49,800 nucleotides of DNA from Butyrivibrio sp. Its GTDB lineage: Bacteria; Bacillota; Clostridia; Lachnospirales; Lachnospiraceae. The stretch spans positions 1 through 49,800 of the forward strand of contig NZ_SVFW01000029.1 of the NCBI RefSeq assembly GCF_015056685.1, in the 5' to 3' direction. Shown here piece by piece: positions 8,878 to 15,664 of the stretch. The notes below the pieces were generated by a model that saw nothing but the letters and a program-made list of their open reading frames with translations, searched no databases and was not told where the DNA came from. The translations under genes were made by a program, and so were the position numbers. Position 1 is the first letter of the stretch. The number at the start of each line of letters is the position of its first letter.

Positions 8878-9711
8878 TTATATTTTTTGGAGTTTAATCC
8901 GTTTTTCAATGATATCTTCGTTTACAACTGATAGTTCATCCAACAGTTTTATAAGGAAGCTTCCGCAGCCTATTGGGCTGCGCCCTTCATTCATATCCTT
9001 CTGATTCTTTAATAGTTCTTCCCTTGCCAGCTCGCCTGCAATTCCAAAAAACGCGCAGGCTTTTACAACCTGATCAAGACTTTTATCATGGGCCAAAAAG
9101 CTTGCGCATATCGCTCCAAGCATGCAGCCTGTTCCGGTTATTTTCCCCATTTCCGAGACTCCGTTCGATAGAAGGAATGTCTCTTTTCCATCAGTTATCA
9201 CATCCGTCTCGCCACTGCACAAAACAGTTGCATTAAGACTTGCTGCGAGCTTCTTTGCTGCACTCAAAGTCTCATCTGCTTCCAAAGCTGCATCAGCATC
9301 AACGCCTATTCCCCTGTATTTTTCATCGAGAAGTGCCTTTATCTCTGAATTGTTGCCCTTTATCAAAAAGAATCCTTTGAAGTCCCTGCTCTCATCGCGC
9401 ATTAGAGTTTCTCTTTCTTTTATAAGTTCCAAAGCAAATTTCCTTCTAAGCTCTGAACACGCAACACCAACCGCATCAAGCACAATAGGCAGCTCTTTAA
9501 AAAGAGCTGCCTCAAATGATATTTTCATGGCTTCCATCCTGGAATCAGATATATTACCAAGATTTAATAAAAGCGCTGATGCATCATCTGTTATTTCTTT
9601 TACCTCCAATGGATGCTCAGCCATTATGGGCTTATCACCGAGAGCCAAAACCGCATTGGCACACTGCATCATAGATATTGGATTTGTAATACAATGGATC
9701 AAATCAGCCAT
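8878..9711 (-). CDS. thiM: Hydroxyethylthiazole kinase ThiM
   Basis: A 277-residue ribokinase-like enzyme that phosphorylates salvaged hydroxyethylthiazole. The N-terminus IHCITNPISMMQCANAVLALG and MAEHPLEVKEI are family signatures; GTGCMLGAICASFLA near 192-206 carries the conserved Gly-Thr-Gly-Cys phosphate loop. Its ATG overlaps the thiW stop codon (TAATG), so translation is coupled to the transporter gene. It supplies the thiazole phosphate that ThiE needs. Confidence 0.96.
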   Translation of the reverse strand: MADLIHCITNPISMMQCANAVLALGDKPIMAEHPLEVKEITDDASALLLNLGNISDSRMEAMKISFEAALFKELPIVLDAVGVACSELRRKFALELIKERETLMRDESRDFKGFFLIKGNNSEIKALLDEKYRGIGVDADAALEADETLSAAKKLAASLNATVLCSGETDVITDGKETFLLSNGVSEMGKITGTGCMLGAICASFLAHDKSLDQVVKACAFFGIAGELAREELLKNQKDMNEGRSPIGCGSFLIKLLDELSVVNEDIIEKRIKLQKI

Positions 9712-10244
9712 TATGCCGCCTTTTCCTTTGTTTCAATGTCTTTTAAACTGTTCTGGATCTTTGAAAGAGCACCTGCCGCCTCCAATCTGTTAAGAAGCAA
9801 AAATGCTATGCTTCCTCCAATGAGGGTTCCGCAGATAAATGATGGTACATAAAAGAACCATGTAAGTCCCTGTTTTCCCCAGATATATGTCATTACCGGG
9901 TAAGAAACGATTGCGCCTATGATTCCTGTTCCAATGATTTCCCCAAGAACAGCTGCGATGATCTTTCCTTTGGAAAGTTTGTAGAAAATACCGGAAAGTG
10001 CTGCCCCAAACACAGCTCCTGTAAGAGCAAGCGGAGGGATGCCCATAATCATCATTCTGATAACTCCGATCAGAACAGCGCACAAAAATGCATAGGCAGG
10101 TCCCATAAACACAGCACAGGTGATGTTGATAAGATGCGCCATTGGGCACATTCCCTCAATCCTCAAAATTGGTGATATTACCACCCCCAGCGCAACGAAC
10201 ATTGCAAGCATTACCATCCTTAATAACCAGTTACTTTTTTTCAT
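9711..10244 (-). CDS. thiW: ThiW, ECF transporter S component for the thiamin thiazole moiety
   Basis: A 177-residue hydrophobic protein with about five or six membrane helices. It starts MKKSNWLLRMVMLAMFVALGVVISP and carries the ThiW pattern IEGMCPMAHLINITCAVFMGPAYAF. As an S component it binds substrate and must dock with a shared EcfA/EcfA'/EcfT module, which is not in the window. ThiW is predicted from genomic context to carry hydroxyethylthiazole, and coupling to thiM fits. It is the first operon gene, with AAAGGAGAAAAGGT before the ATG, almost the same site as that of thiC. Confidence 0.93.
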   Translation of the reverse strand: MKKSNWLLRMVMLAMFVALGVVISPILRIEGMCPMAHLINITCAVFMGPAYAFLCAVLIGVIRMMIMGIPPLALTGAVFGAALSGIFYKLSKGKIIAAVLGEIIGTGIIGAIVSYPVMTYIWGKQGLTWFFYVPSFICGTLIGGSIAFLLLNRLEAAGALSKIQNSLKDIETKEKAA

Positions 10245-10285
10245 ACCTTTTCTCCTTTTCTCAGACGGTTTTGCTCATAATATTC

Positions 10286-10359
10286 ACAAGGTTCCTATCC
10301 GCTCTGCGTTTTTCCCATAAACGCACGAAGCGGAAGTAACCTTGTTTGGTTGCTTCCGC
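10286..10359 (-). promoter_or_regulatory. Competing stems in the thiW leader (putative riboswitch expression platform)
   Basis: On the minus strand, after the TPP aptamer, stem 1 pairs GCGGAAGCAACC with GGTTACTTCCGC (10330-10359; one mismatch). The same 3' arm can instead pair with downstream AGCGGA...AACCTTGT (10286-10303): ACAAGGTT with AACCTTGT, and TCCGCT with AGCGGA. That second fold encloses a further TGCGTTT/AAACGCA stem. The two folds exclude each other. No long T-run follows either stem. Confidence 0.55.
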
Positions 10360-10376
10360 GAATATTCTCCTAGTAT

Positions 10377-10464
10377 CAGGCATCCCTACGTTGGCATTAT
10401 CCAAATCAGGTTCTCGGTCGAAGGTCACACCTTCCTCTCAGCCTGTAATACAAGCTCCCGTCTG
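10377..10464 (-). promoter_or_regulatory. TPP riboswitch aptamer (THI element)
   Basis: On the minus strand the conserved core is clear: GGGAGC, then GGCTGAGAGGAAGG, GACC, GAGAACCTGAT, TTGGATAATGCCAACG and TAGGGA. A P1 helix CAGAC/GCCTG closes it with one mismatch. It lies between the thi promoter and thiW and should repress the whole operon when thiamin diphosphate is plentiful. Confidence 0.97.
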
Positions 10465-10481
10465 TTAAATTTTCCTTTCTC

Positions 10482-10510
10482 TTTATACACCAATTCAATA
10501 GCAGGTGCAA
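10482..10510 (-). promoter_or_regulatory. Sigma-A promoter of the thi operon
   Basis: On the minus strand TTGCAC (10505-10510), a 17-bp spacer and TATAAA (10482-10487) precede the TPP aptamer by about 18 bp, so transcription would start just ahead of the riboswitch. On the plus strand of the same gap TATAAT at 10572-10577 may serve aroQ, but no good -35 accompanies it. Confidence 0.8.
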
Positions 10511-10619
10511 GGGGAATTTTGTTTTTTCTGATAAACATTATTTTTTCCTTTTATTCTGCCTTCTCATTATTTATAATCTTTTTTAACATGATAAATTTGG
10601 AAACAGGAGCAGAAAAAAC

Positions 10620-11060
10620 ATGAAAATTCTTGTGATCAACGGACCAAATCTCAATTTTCTTGGAATAAGAGAAAAAGCCATATATGGAAATCAGGATTAT
10701 GCATATCTCTGCAATATGATAAAAGAAAAAGCTGCTGCAGACGGGGATGAAGTCACATTATTCCAGTCAAATCATGAAGGCGCAATCATTGACAGAATAC
10801 AGGAAGCCTATAGCGATGGCACTCAGGGAATTGTAATAAACCCAGGAGCTTACACTCATTACAGCTACGCTATCCACGATGCATTAAAAAGCGTTGAACA
10901 GATCATAAAGGTAGAAGTACATATTTCAGATATCCAGTCCAGAGAAGAATTCCGCAAGATTTCTGTAACTGCTCCGGCCTGCGATAAACAGATTTATGGC
11001 CATGGGCTTAACGGATACCTTGAAGCCATGGATTATATAAAAGAAACTCTTTCAAAATAA
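10620..11060 (+). CDS. aroQ: Type II 3-dehydroquinate dehydratase
   Basis: A 146-residue enzyme of the shikimate pathway, active as a dodecamer. It shows VINGPNLNFLGIRE at the start, the catalytic Tyr in IYGNQ (near residue 22), QSNHEGAIIDRIQEA, NPGAYTHYSYAI and EVHISDIQSREEFRK with the catalytic His. Length fits the family. GGAGCAG lies ahead of the ATG. It is divergent from the thi operon and followed 19 bp later by a thioesterase gene; no other aro gene is nearby. Confidence 0.97.
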   Translation: MKILVINGPNLNFLGIREKAIYGNQDYAYLCNMIKEKAAADGDEVTLFQSNHEGAIIDRIQEAYSDGTQGIVINPGAYTHYSYAIHDALKSVEQIIKVEVHISDIQSREEFRKISVTAPACDKQIYGHGLNGYLEAMDYIKETLSK

Positions 11061-11079
11061 TACTAATTGGGGATTAAAC

Positions 11080-11481
11080 ATGGGAACACTTGAAGATGCA
11101 AGAGAAGTTTTTTCAAAAGATTTATATGCCACAGAACTTTCCGGTGCAGTAATAGATGAAATTGGTGACAACTACGCCAAATGCAGCATGGCTCTTACTC
11201 CAAAGCACAAAAACGCCTACGGCGGAATTATGGGCGGCGCCATCTATACTTTGGCTGATTTTGCCTTCGCAGTAGCATCCAATTATGGAAAAGAGTGCGC
11301 AACAGTTAGCCTTGTAGGTCAGGCAAGCTTCATGTCTGCATCTAAAGGCACGAAGCTGTACGCAGAAGCCAGACTCTTAAAAGATGGCAAAAGAAACAGC
11401 TTCTTCGAAGTCACTGTGACAGATGACCTCGACAAACTGATTGCAGTAGTCTCCTTCACAGGAGCACATGTGCCATTTTAA
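11080..11481 (+). CDS. PaaI-type hotdog thioesterase
   Basis: A 133-residue protein with the PaaI_thioesterase pattern: HKNAYGGIMGGAIYTLADFAFAVASN near residues 42-68, with the helix-capping Gly-Gly and Asp, then VSLVGQASFMSASKGTKLYAEARLLKDGKRNSFFEVTVTD. Such enzymes hydrolyse acyl-CoA or aryl-acyl-CoA esters. It starts 19 bp after aroQ with TTGGGGATT as ribosome site and is probably cotranscribed. Its substrate is unknown. No clear terminator is seen in the 27 bp before the convergent DUF3592 gene. Confidence 0.85.
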   Translation: MGTLEDAREVFSKDLYATELSGAVIDEIGDNYAKCSMALTPKHKNAYGGIMGGAIYTLADFAFAVASNYGKECATVSLVGQASFMSASKGTKLYAEARLLKDGKRNSFFEVTVTDDLDKLIAVVSFTGAHVPF

Positions 11482-11508
11482 TCTCGTCTTGTCGTTTTCC
11501 TATTCCTT

Positions 11509-12549
11509 TCACTTTGTCAGTTTTTTAATTGTTCCAATCTTCGCTCCTATAGTGCCTCCCTTATCGTCGCTGGACTTGCTTCGAGCAAATGCCATAATCG
11601 TCAAAAACAAAAGGTCAAGATTCTGCTCTTTTGTCCAAATGCGGAAAAATCCTTCAATAGGAACTGCACTGGCCAATTTGTGCTCAGCAGCATCATCTTC
11701 ATGGGGATACTGACTTGTCATCTCAGCAACTGCAACTTCTGCACCATCCCTAAATATGTGGTACTTCATCCCAACCAAAGTAGATTCACCAGCCGTATAA
11801 TTTGTTTCAACGCTGATTCCGTTTTCCTTTAAATGCTTCCATACGTCCACGCCATCAAACTCGAAGGTAAGATGGTCATCCAGCAAAATTGATCCCCACT
11901 GAGTTTCCTCTGCATGCCCAACCATATGAGGTATGGTAGTGCCATGCTCATGGTCTATAAAATCGAACTTATATGCGCCAAACATTGTTAGCTCAGTCAT
12001 TTTTGCCTCATAGAGAACCTTCCTATTGGCATCCTCGATACGGTGTCCAGCCTTCAAGGTTCCCAGGTCTGTCAGGAAATAAAGCTCTCTTTCCTCTCCC
12101 TCCATATGGGGAGCATATTTGGTATTGCCACTTTCCCTGATAGTTTCTTTGGTCTCTTTTAACCCCCTATGCTCTCTTACACTGGAAACTATAACGATAG
12201 CCAGAATAACCACACTTGCAATCATGAAATAAATGCCAATTCCCTTGCCACCATGAATTATCTCTGGATTTTCCGGGTTATAATAAATTGTGATTGTATC
12301 TCCGACAGAGTATGAGCCACTTCCCTGATCCACCCTGCCTGTGTAAGATACGCCATCTACTGTGTAATCCACGATAGGATAGTAGGTGACATCCTCACCG
12401 GTCTGATCTGCCTCAAGATCCACGATTGTTGCCGAGGTCTTTTCAAATCCCCTGGACTGAAAAAACGTAAAATACACTCCTCCAAACAGGCAAATTACAG
12501 CTAGTATAGCGGCAAAATATTTAAGCTTAGGTCCACGTACTGAAAACAT
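11509..12549 (-). CDS. DUF3592-containing membrane protein
   Basis: A 346-residue protein. One N-terminal helix (about 9-30) is followed by a DUF3592 segment (VDYTVDGVSYTGRV, YSVGDTITIYYNPENPE) and a second helix at about 105-123. A cytoplasmic portion of about 200 residues resembles no family I recognise; it has a regular beta-strand look, with YFLTDLGTLKAGHRIEDANRKVLYEAKM and a Phe/Asp-rich middle, which might be an LURP-one/tubby-like fold. It has its own promoter and GGAGG ribosome site. An odd-centred palindrome CAAGTAACTTG at 12571-12581 lies between promoter and start. Confidence 0.7.
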   Translation of the reverse strand: MFSVRGPKLKYFAAILAVICLFGGVYFTFFQSRGFEKTSATIVDLEADQTGEDVTYYPIVDYTVDGVSYTGRVDQGSGSYSVGDTITIYYNPENPEIIHGGKGIGIYFMIASVVILAIVIVSSVREHRGLKETKETIRESGNTKYAPHMEGEERELYFLTDLGTLKAGHRIEDANRKVLYEAKMTELTMFGAYKFDFIDHEHGTTIPHMVGHAEETQWGSILLDDHLTFEFDGVDVWKHLKENGISVETNYTAGESTLVGMKYHIFRDGAEVAVAEMTSQYPHEDDAAEHKLASAVPIEGFFRIWTKEQNLDLLFLTIMAFARSKSSDDKGGTIGAKIGTIKKLTK

Positions 12550-12594
12550 ATTACAACCTCCATTTCATTGCAAGTAACTTGTTTTTCACTTATT

Positions 12595-12623
12595 AGTATA
12601 GCCGCTTTTTTATGGTATAACAA
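12595..12623 (-). promoter_or_regulatory. Sigma-A-like promoter of the DUF3592 gene
   Basis: On the minus strand TTGTTA (12618-12623), a 17-bp spacer and TATACT (12595-12600) lie about 45 bp before the ATG. The palindrome CAAGTAACTTG lies just downstream at 12571-12581 and could be an operator. Confidence 0.65.
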
Positions 12624-12662
12624 TTAATTCAATTCAAAAAAGCATTGATATGGGAAAAGTAT

Positions 12663-14885
12663 TTATTCAAGGGGAACCTTGGAAAAGTCCATGTCAGAGG
12701 CATAATAATAGCTGGTATAGCAGGTCTGATTATAGCAGTTATTCTGCCATGCTATACCTGTTCTGTACATTGGATCATCCATAGGTGTATAAAGCTTATG
12801 TTCTGTTATCTCAGCATTTGTATATATTCTAAGGGCACTATTATCTTCAAGCCTAAGTACTATTTCTTCTCTAAAATCCCCAAACAGGTCCGCCACAAGA
12901 CAGGGATTACCTTTGGTTCCGTTGTTTGTAAGTGTTCCTTTGGGCTCAAGCATCACCCCATGGGTAATATCATTAATAACGCCTCTGTGCACACCTTTAA
13001 GGTAATCAGCTCCGTCAATAACCTGAGTAGAAAGATCTGCTGCCCATCTGATGGCCTGATTGGTAGATGGTGCCTTGTGGGAAAGCTTTTGTCCTTTGCA
13101 GGAATAGACATCATTTACCCAGCACTGAAGTCCCCTTACATTCGGATCAATGTCACCTATCATGCATCTTCCAAGGTCAGTTGTTGCAAAAACCCCAAAC
13201 TTACCTGTGTCATTACCATCTGCGTCTACACCTCGTATAACTTCACCTGTAGCAGCATCTCTGAGGGCATATCCATAAGGAGCGACCTCTGCCCCCTCAA
13301 ACACGTTAAATATCTGGAATCCCTCTCTGTCGGGATCAATGTGGGCTACATGCATAGAGTCTCCATGCCCCATCTTGGCATAGGTTCCATCGGGAAGATA
13401 ATCATAGCTTGAGTACAGTACACTTCCGTCATCATCAATGCAGGCCGCACCGTAGATAATCTCCTGCCTGCCATCACCATCCACATCCGCAACAGCAAGG
13501 GAATGATTTCCCTGTCCTGCCAATACTCCGTAGACAGGATCTGTTCCGACTCCCGCATGAGGATTGTCATTAAATGGATTCTTCATAGGAACGTGTCCCG
13601 AATCAATCTGCCATAAAGGAATAAAATTCCTGCCATCAAAGTTGTATGCCGCAAGTGTTGTTCTGGTGTAATATCCCCTGCACATAACAAGGCTCGGGCG
13701 CTTCCCGTCAAGGAAGGCAACTCCTGCCAAAAAGCGGTCTACACGGTTGCAGGGTTCAATCCTTGGCATACAGTAGTCTCCCCACATAAGTCCGTCATCA
13801 CCTCTTTTAAAAGGGTAATCAATTGTGGAAAGTTCTCTTCCATCTCCTGAAAACATGGTAAGATACTCAGGTCCCTCATAAATGAAGCCTTCAAACTTAT
13901 CAAGCTCGTTCTTTTGACTTCTCTTCCTTGCATAATCATTGATAAAAAAGTCTACAAGTTCTGCGGCATCATCTTTAGAAAGAGGGTACTCATACTTTAC
14001 GGGAATATCAAAGCATTCTTCCAATGTTCCGGGCCAGTTTCCTTTTTTTACTTCCGTATGCTCTTTCCAACCCATAAACATTTTTACCAGATGCTCTCTG
14101 TAATCTGATGCAGATGCCACATAATTGTCCTGATTTGTGACGCCTTTTTTCACATCTTTATCAGGAAGCGTAATGTAAGACGAAGAAATCTCTTTTCCCC
14201 CGCTGTATCTTGTCATCTTCGTTCCCGGAGCGGTTTTGACAGCCATCTCGGCCTTTCCGTCCCCATCAAAGTCAAAAACCATAAACTGGGTGTAATGAGC
14301 GCCCGCTCTGATATTGGGTCCCATATCAAGTCTCCAGAGAAGCTCTCCGTCAAGCCTGTAGCAATCCAAAATACATCTTCCGGTATAACCTTTTATTGAT
14401 ACGTCATGTGAGTTGGTCGGATCCCACTTAACGATGTACTCATACTCTCCATCACCGTCCACATCTCCTACACTCATATCATTTAAAGTATATTCAAACT
14501 TTTCGCCTGCAGGTGTAACACCCCCTTGGGGTCTCATAACAGGGATATCAATATAATTTTCCCCGCTTTTAAAAGCAGATACTTCTTCAGATTTTCCATA
14601 AGCTCTGGTATTTAAAGCTTTTACTTTTTCCTCAAGGCTTTCATCCTCATAGTAGCTTTCCACATAATATCTGCTGTTTTCATCACCCTTGGTATCAAGA
14701 TAGTTTGAGGAGTCTTTTACCGTAGCTATAAGCTCTCCGTCTCTGTATACCTTAAAGTCAGCGCCGCTAAGGCCGGTTTTGGTATAACCGTTTACCTCAG
14801 ACTTAAACAATCTCCATGATAAAAAAATCCCGGTATTAGTCTTAACTGCCACAAGGCCGCGCTTTAAATCTTCACTCTTTCCCAT
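12663..14885 (-). CDS. Rhamnogalacturonan lyase, family PL11 (YesW/YesX-like)
   Basis: A 740-residue lyase that cleaves rhamnogalacturonan-I between rhamnose and galacturonic acid by beta-elimination. An N-terminal beta-sandwich (about 1-100) precedes an eight-bladed propeller with repeated calcium-binding loops: DVDGDGEYEYIVKWDPTN, DFDGDGKAEMAVKTAPG and DVDGDGRQEIIYGA. The end (WQNNCYNQTCYTSYY) is typical of PL11. There is no signal peptide, so it should act in the cytoplasm on imported fragments, as does the exo-acting B. subtilis YesX; exo action is inference. It is the last gene of the pectin operon, 15 bp after the CE12 gene, and no clear terminator follows. Confidence 0.95.
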   Translation of the reverse strand: MGKSEDLKRGLVAVKTNTGIFLSWRLFKSEVNGYTKTGLSGADFKVYRDGELIATVKDSSNYLDTKGDENSRYYVESYYEDESLEEKVKALNTRAYGKSEEVSAFKSGENYIDIPVMRPQGGVTPAGEKFEYTLNDMSVGDVDGDGEYEYIVKWDPTNSHDVSIKGYTGRCILDCYRLDGELLWRLDMGPNIRAGAHYTQFMVFDFDGDGKAEMAVKTAPGTKMTRYSGGKEISSSYITLPDKDVKKGVTNQDNYVASASDYREHLVKMFMGWKEHTEVKKGNWPGTLEECFDIPVKYEYPLSKDDAAELVDFFINDYARKRSQKNELDKFEGFIYEGPEYLTMFSGDGRELSTIDYPFKRGDDGLMWGDYCMPRIEPCNRVDRFLAGVAFLDGKRPSLVMCRGYYTRTTLAAYNFDGRNFIPLWQIDSGHVPMKNPFNDNPHAGVGTDPVYGVLAGQGNHSLAVADVDGDGRQEIIYGAACIDDDGSVLYSSYDYLPDGTYAKMGHGDSMHVAHIDPDREGFQIFNVFEGAEVAPYGYALRDAATGEVIRGVDADGNDTGKFGVFATTDLGRCMIGDIDPNVRGLQCWVNDVYSCKGQKLSHKAPSTNQAIRWAADLSTQVIDGADYLKGVHRGVINDITHGVMLEPKGTLTNNGTKGNPCLVADLFGDFREEIVLRLEDNSALRIYTNAEITEHKLYTPMDDPMYRTGIAWQNNCYNQTCYTSYYYASDMDFSKVPLE

Positions 14886-14900
14886 ATTTTTATCTCCAAA

Positions 14901-15623
14901 TCACAAAAGCTTTTTTAGTTCTTCATAAACAAAACCGGCATAAATAAAAGCTCCCTCTGCCCGAAGATGAGCGTTATCCCCTTTTCCTTCAGAACTTGCA
15001 GGATACATCAAAGGGCGTAGATTCATATAAATCTCTCTGCAGGCATCTTCCCCGATTGCTGTATTATAATCTGCGGTTTTTTTACCCAAATCTATTACAC
15101 CTGTTCCAAGTTCACTTCCGATTTCAAGACACTTTTCTCTATACTCAGGAAAAGAAATCCTGCACCTGCCCTTATCATCAAAATCTTTCATGGCTATGGC
15201 TGTAACAAGCACGGGATGTGCCTTTTTCTCCAAAACAGGATTTATGTAATCATTTATAAGTTTATCCTTGTAGGCATCCGGGGTAATGTACCTCTCTTCC
15301 TTTTCCTTGTTGGCATCATTGTGAGCAAACTGATACAAAACATAGTCTCCTTCACTCACATTTTTTAACAGATCAGCCCATCTGCCCTCGTCAAAAAAGC
15401 TTCTGCAGCTTCTTCCTGCCATTGCCCTGTTATCAATTACCAGATCAGCCATTTCATACCTTGTGACATTATCAAATTCCGTGTCCCCAGGATGAGCTAC
15501 TACTACATCCTTATCACTAAAATACTTCCAGAGCATGGCGCCCCAGCCGCACTGGGGAAAATCCTTTGTTTTATAGGTTTGAACTGTAGAATCACCAGCC
15601 AGAAAAATTGTTGTCTTTTTCAT
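14901..15623 (-). CDS. Rhamnogalacturonan acetylesterase, family CE12 (SGNH hydrolase)
   Basis: A 240-residue esterase that removes acetyl groups from galacturonic acid of rhamnogalacturonan-I. The SGNH blocks are visible: IFLAGDSTVQTY (nucleophile Ser near residue 12), AGRSCRSFFDEGRW (Gly block), YQFAHNDANKE (Asn block), and DNAHLRAEGA near 217-226 with the Asp-x-x-His pair. It resembles B. subtilis RhgT/YesT. No signal peptide is present, so deacetylation is cytoplasmic. It sits between the YetA-like and PL11 genes. Deacetylation would open the substrate to the lyase. Confidence 0.93.
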   Translation of the reverse strand: MKKTTIFLAGDSTVQTYKTKDFPQCGWGAMLWKYFSDKDVVVAHPGDTEFDNVTRYEMADLVIDNRAMAGRSCRSFFDEGRWADLLKNVSEGDYVLYQFAHNDANKEKEERYITPDAYKDKLINDYINPVLEKKAHPVLVTAIAMKDFDDKGRCRISFPEYREKCLEIGSELGTGVIDLGKKTADYNTAIGEDACREIYMNLRPLMYPASSEGKGDNAHLRAEGAFIYAGFVYEELKKLL

Positions 15624-15664
15624 TCTTATTTCCTTTTTATAAAAATTTATTGCGCACTTATCAT

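Noticed and set aside
10330..10359. Classical intrinsic terminator of the TPP riboswitch
   Set aside because: The hairpin is convincing but is followed by TTCGTGCG rather than a T-run, so I list it as a possible expression platform only.
12645..13412. A 255-codon plus-strand open frame
   Set aside because: It is antisense to the PL11 lyase gene; its Cys/Ile-rich composition is typical of a shadow frame.
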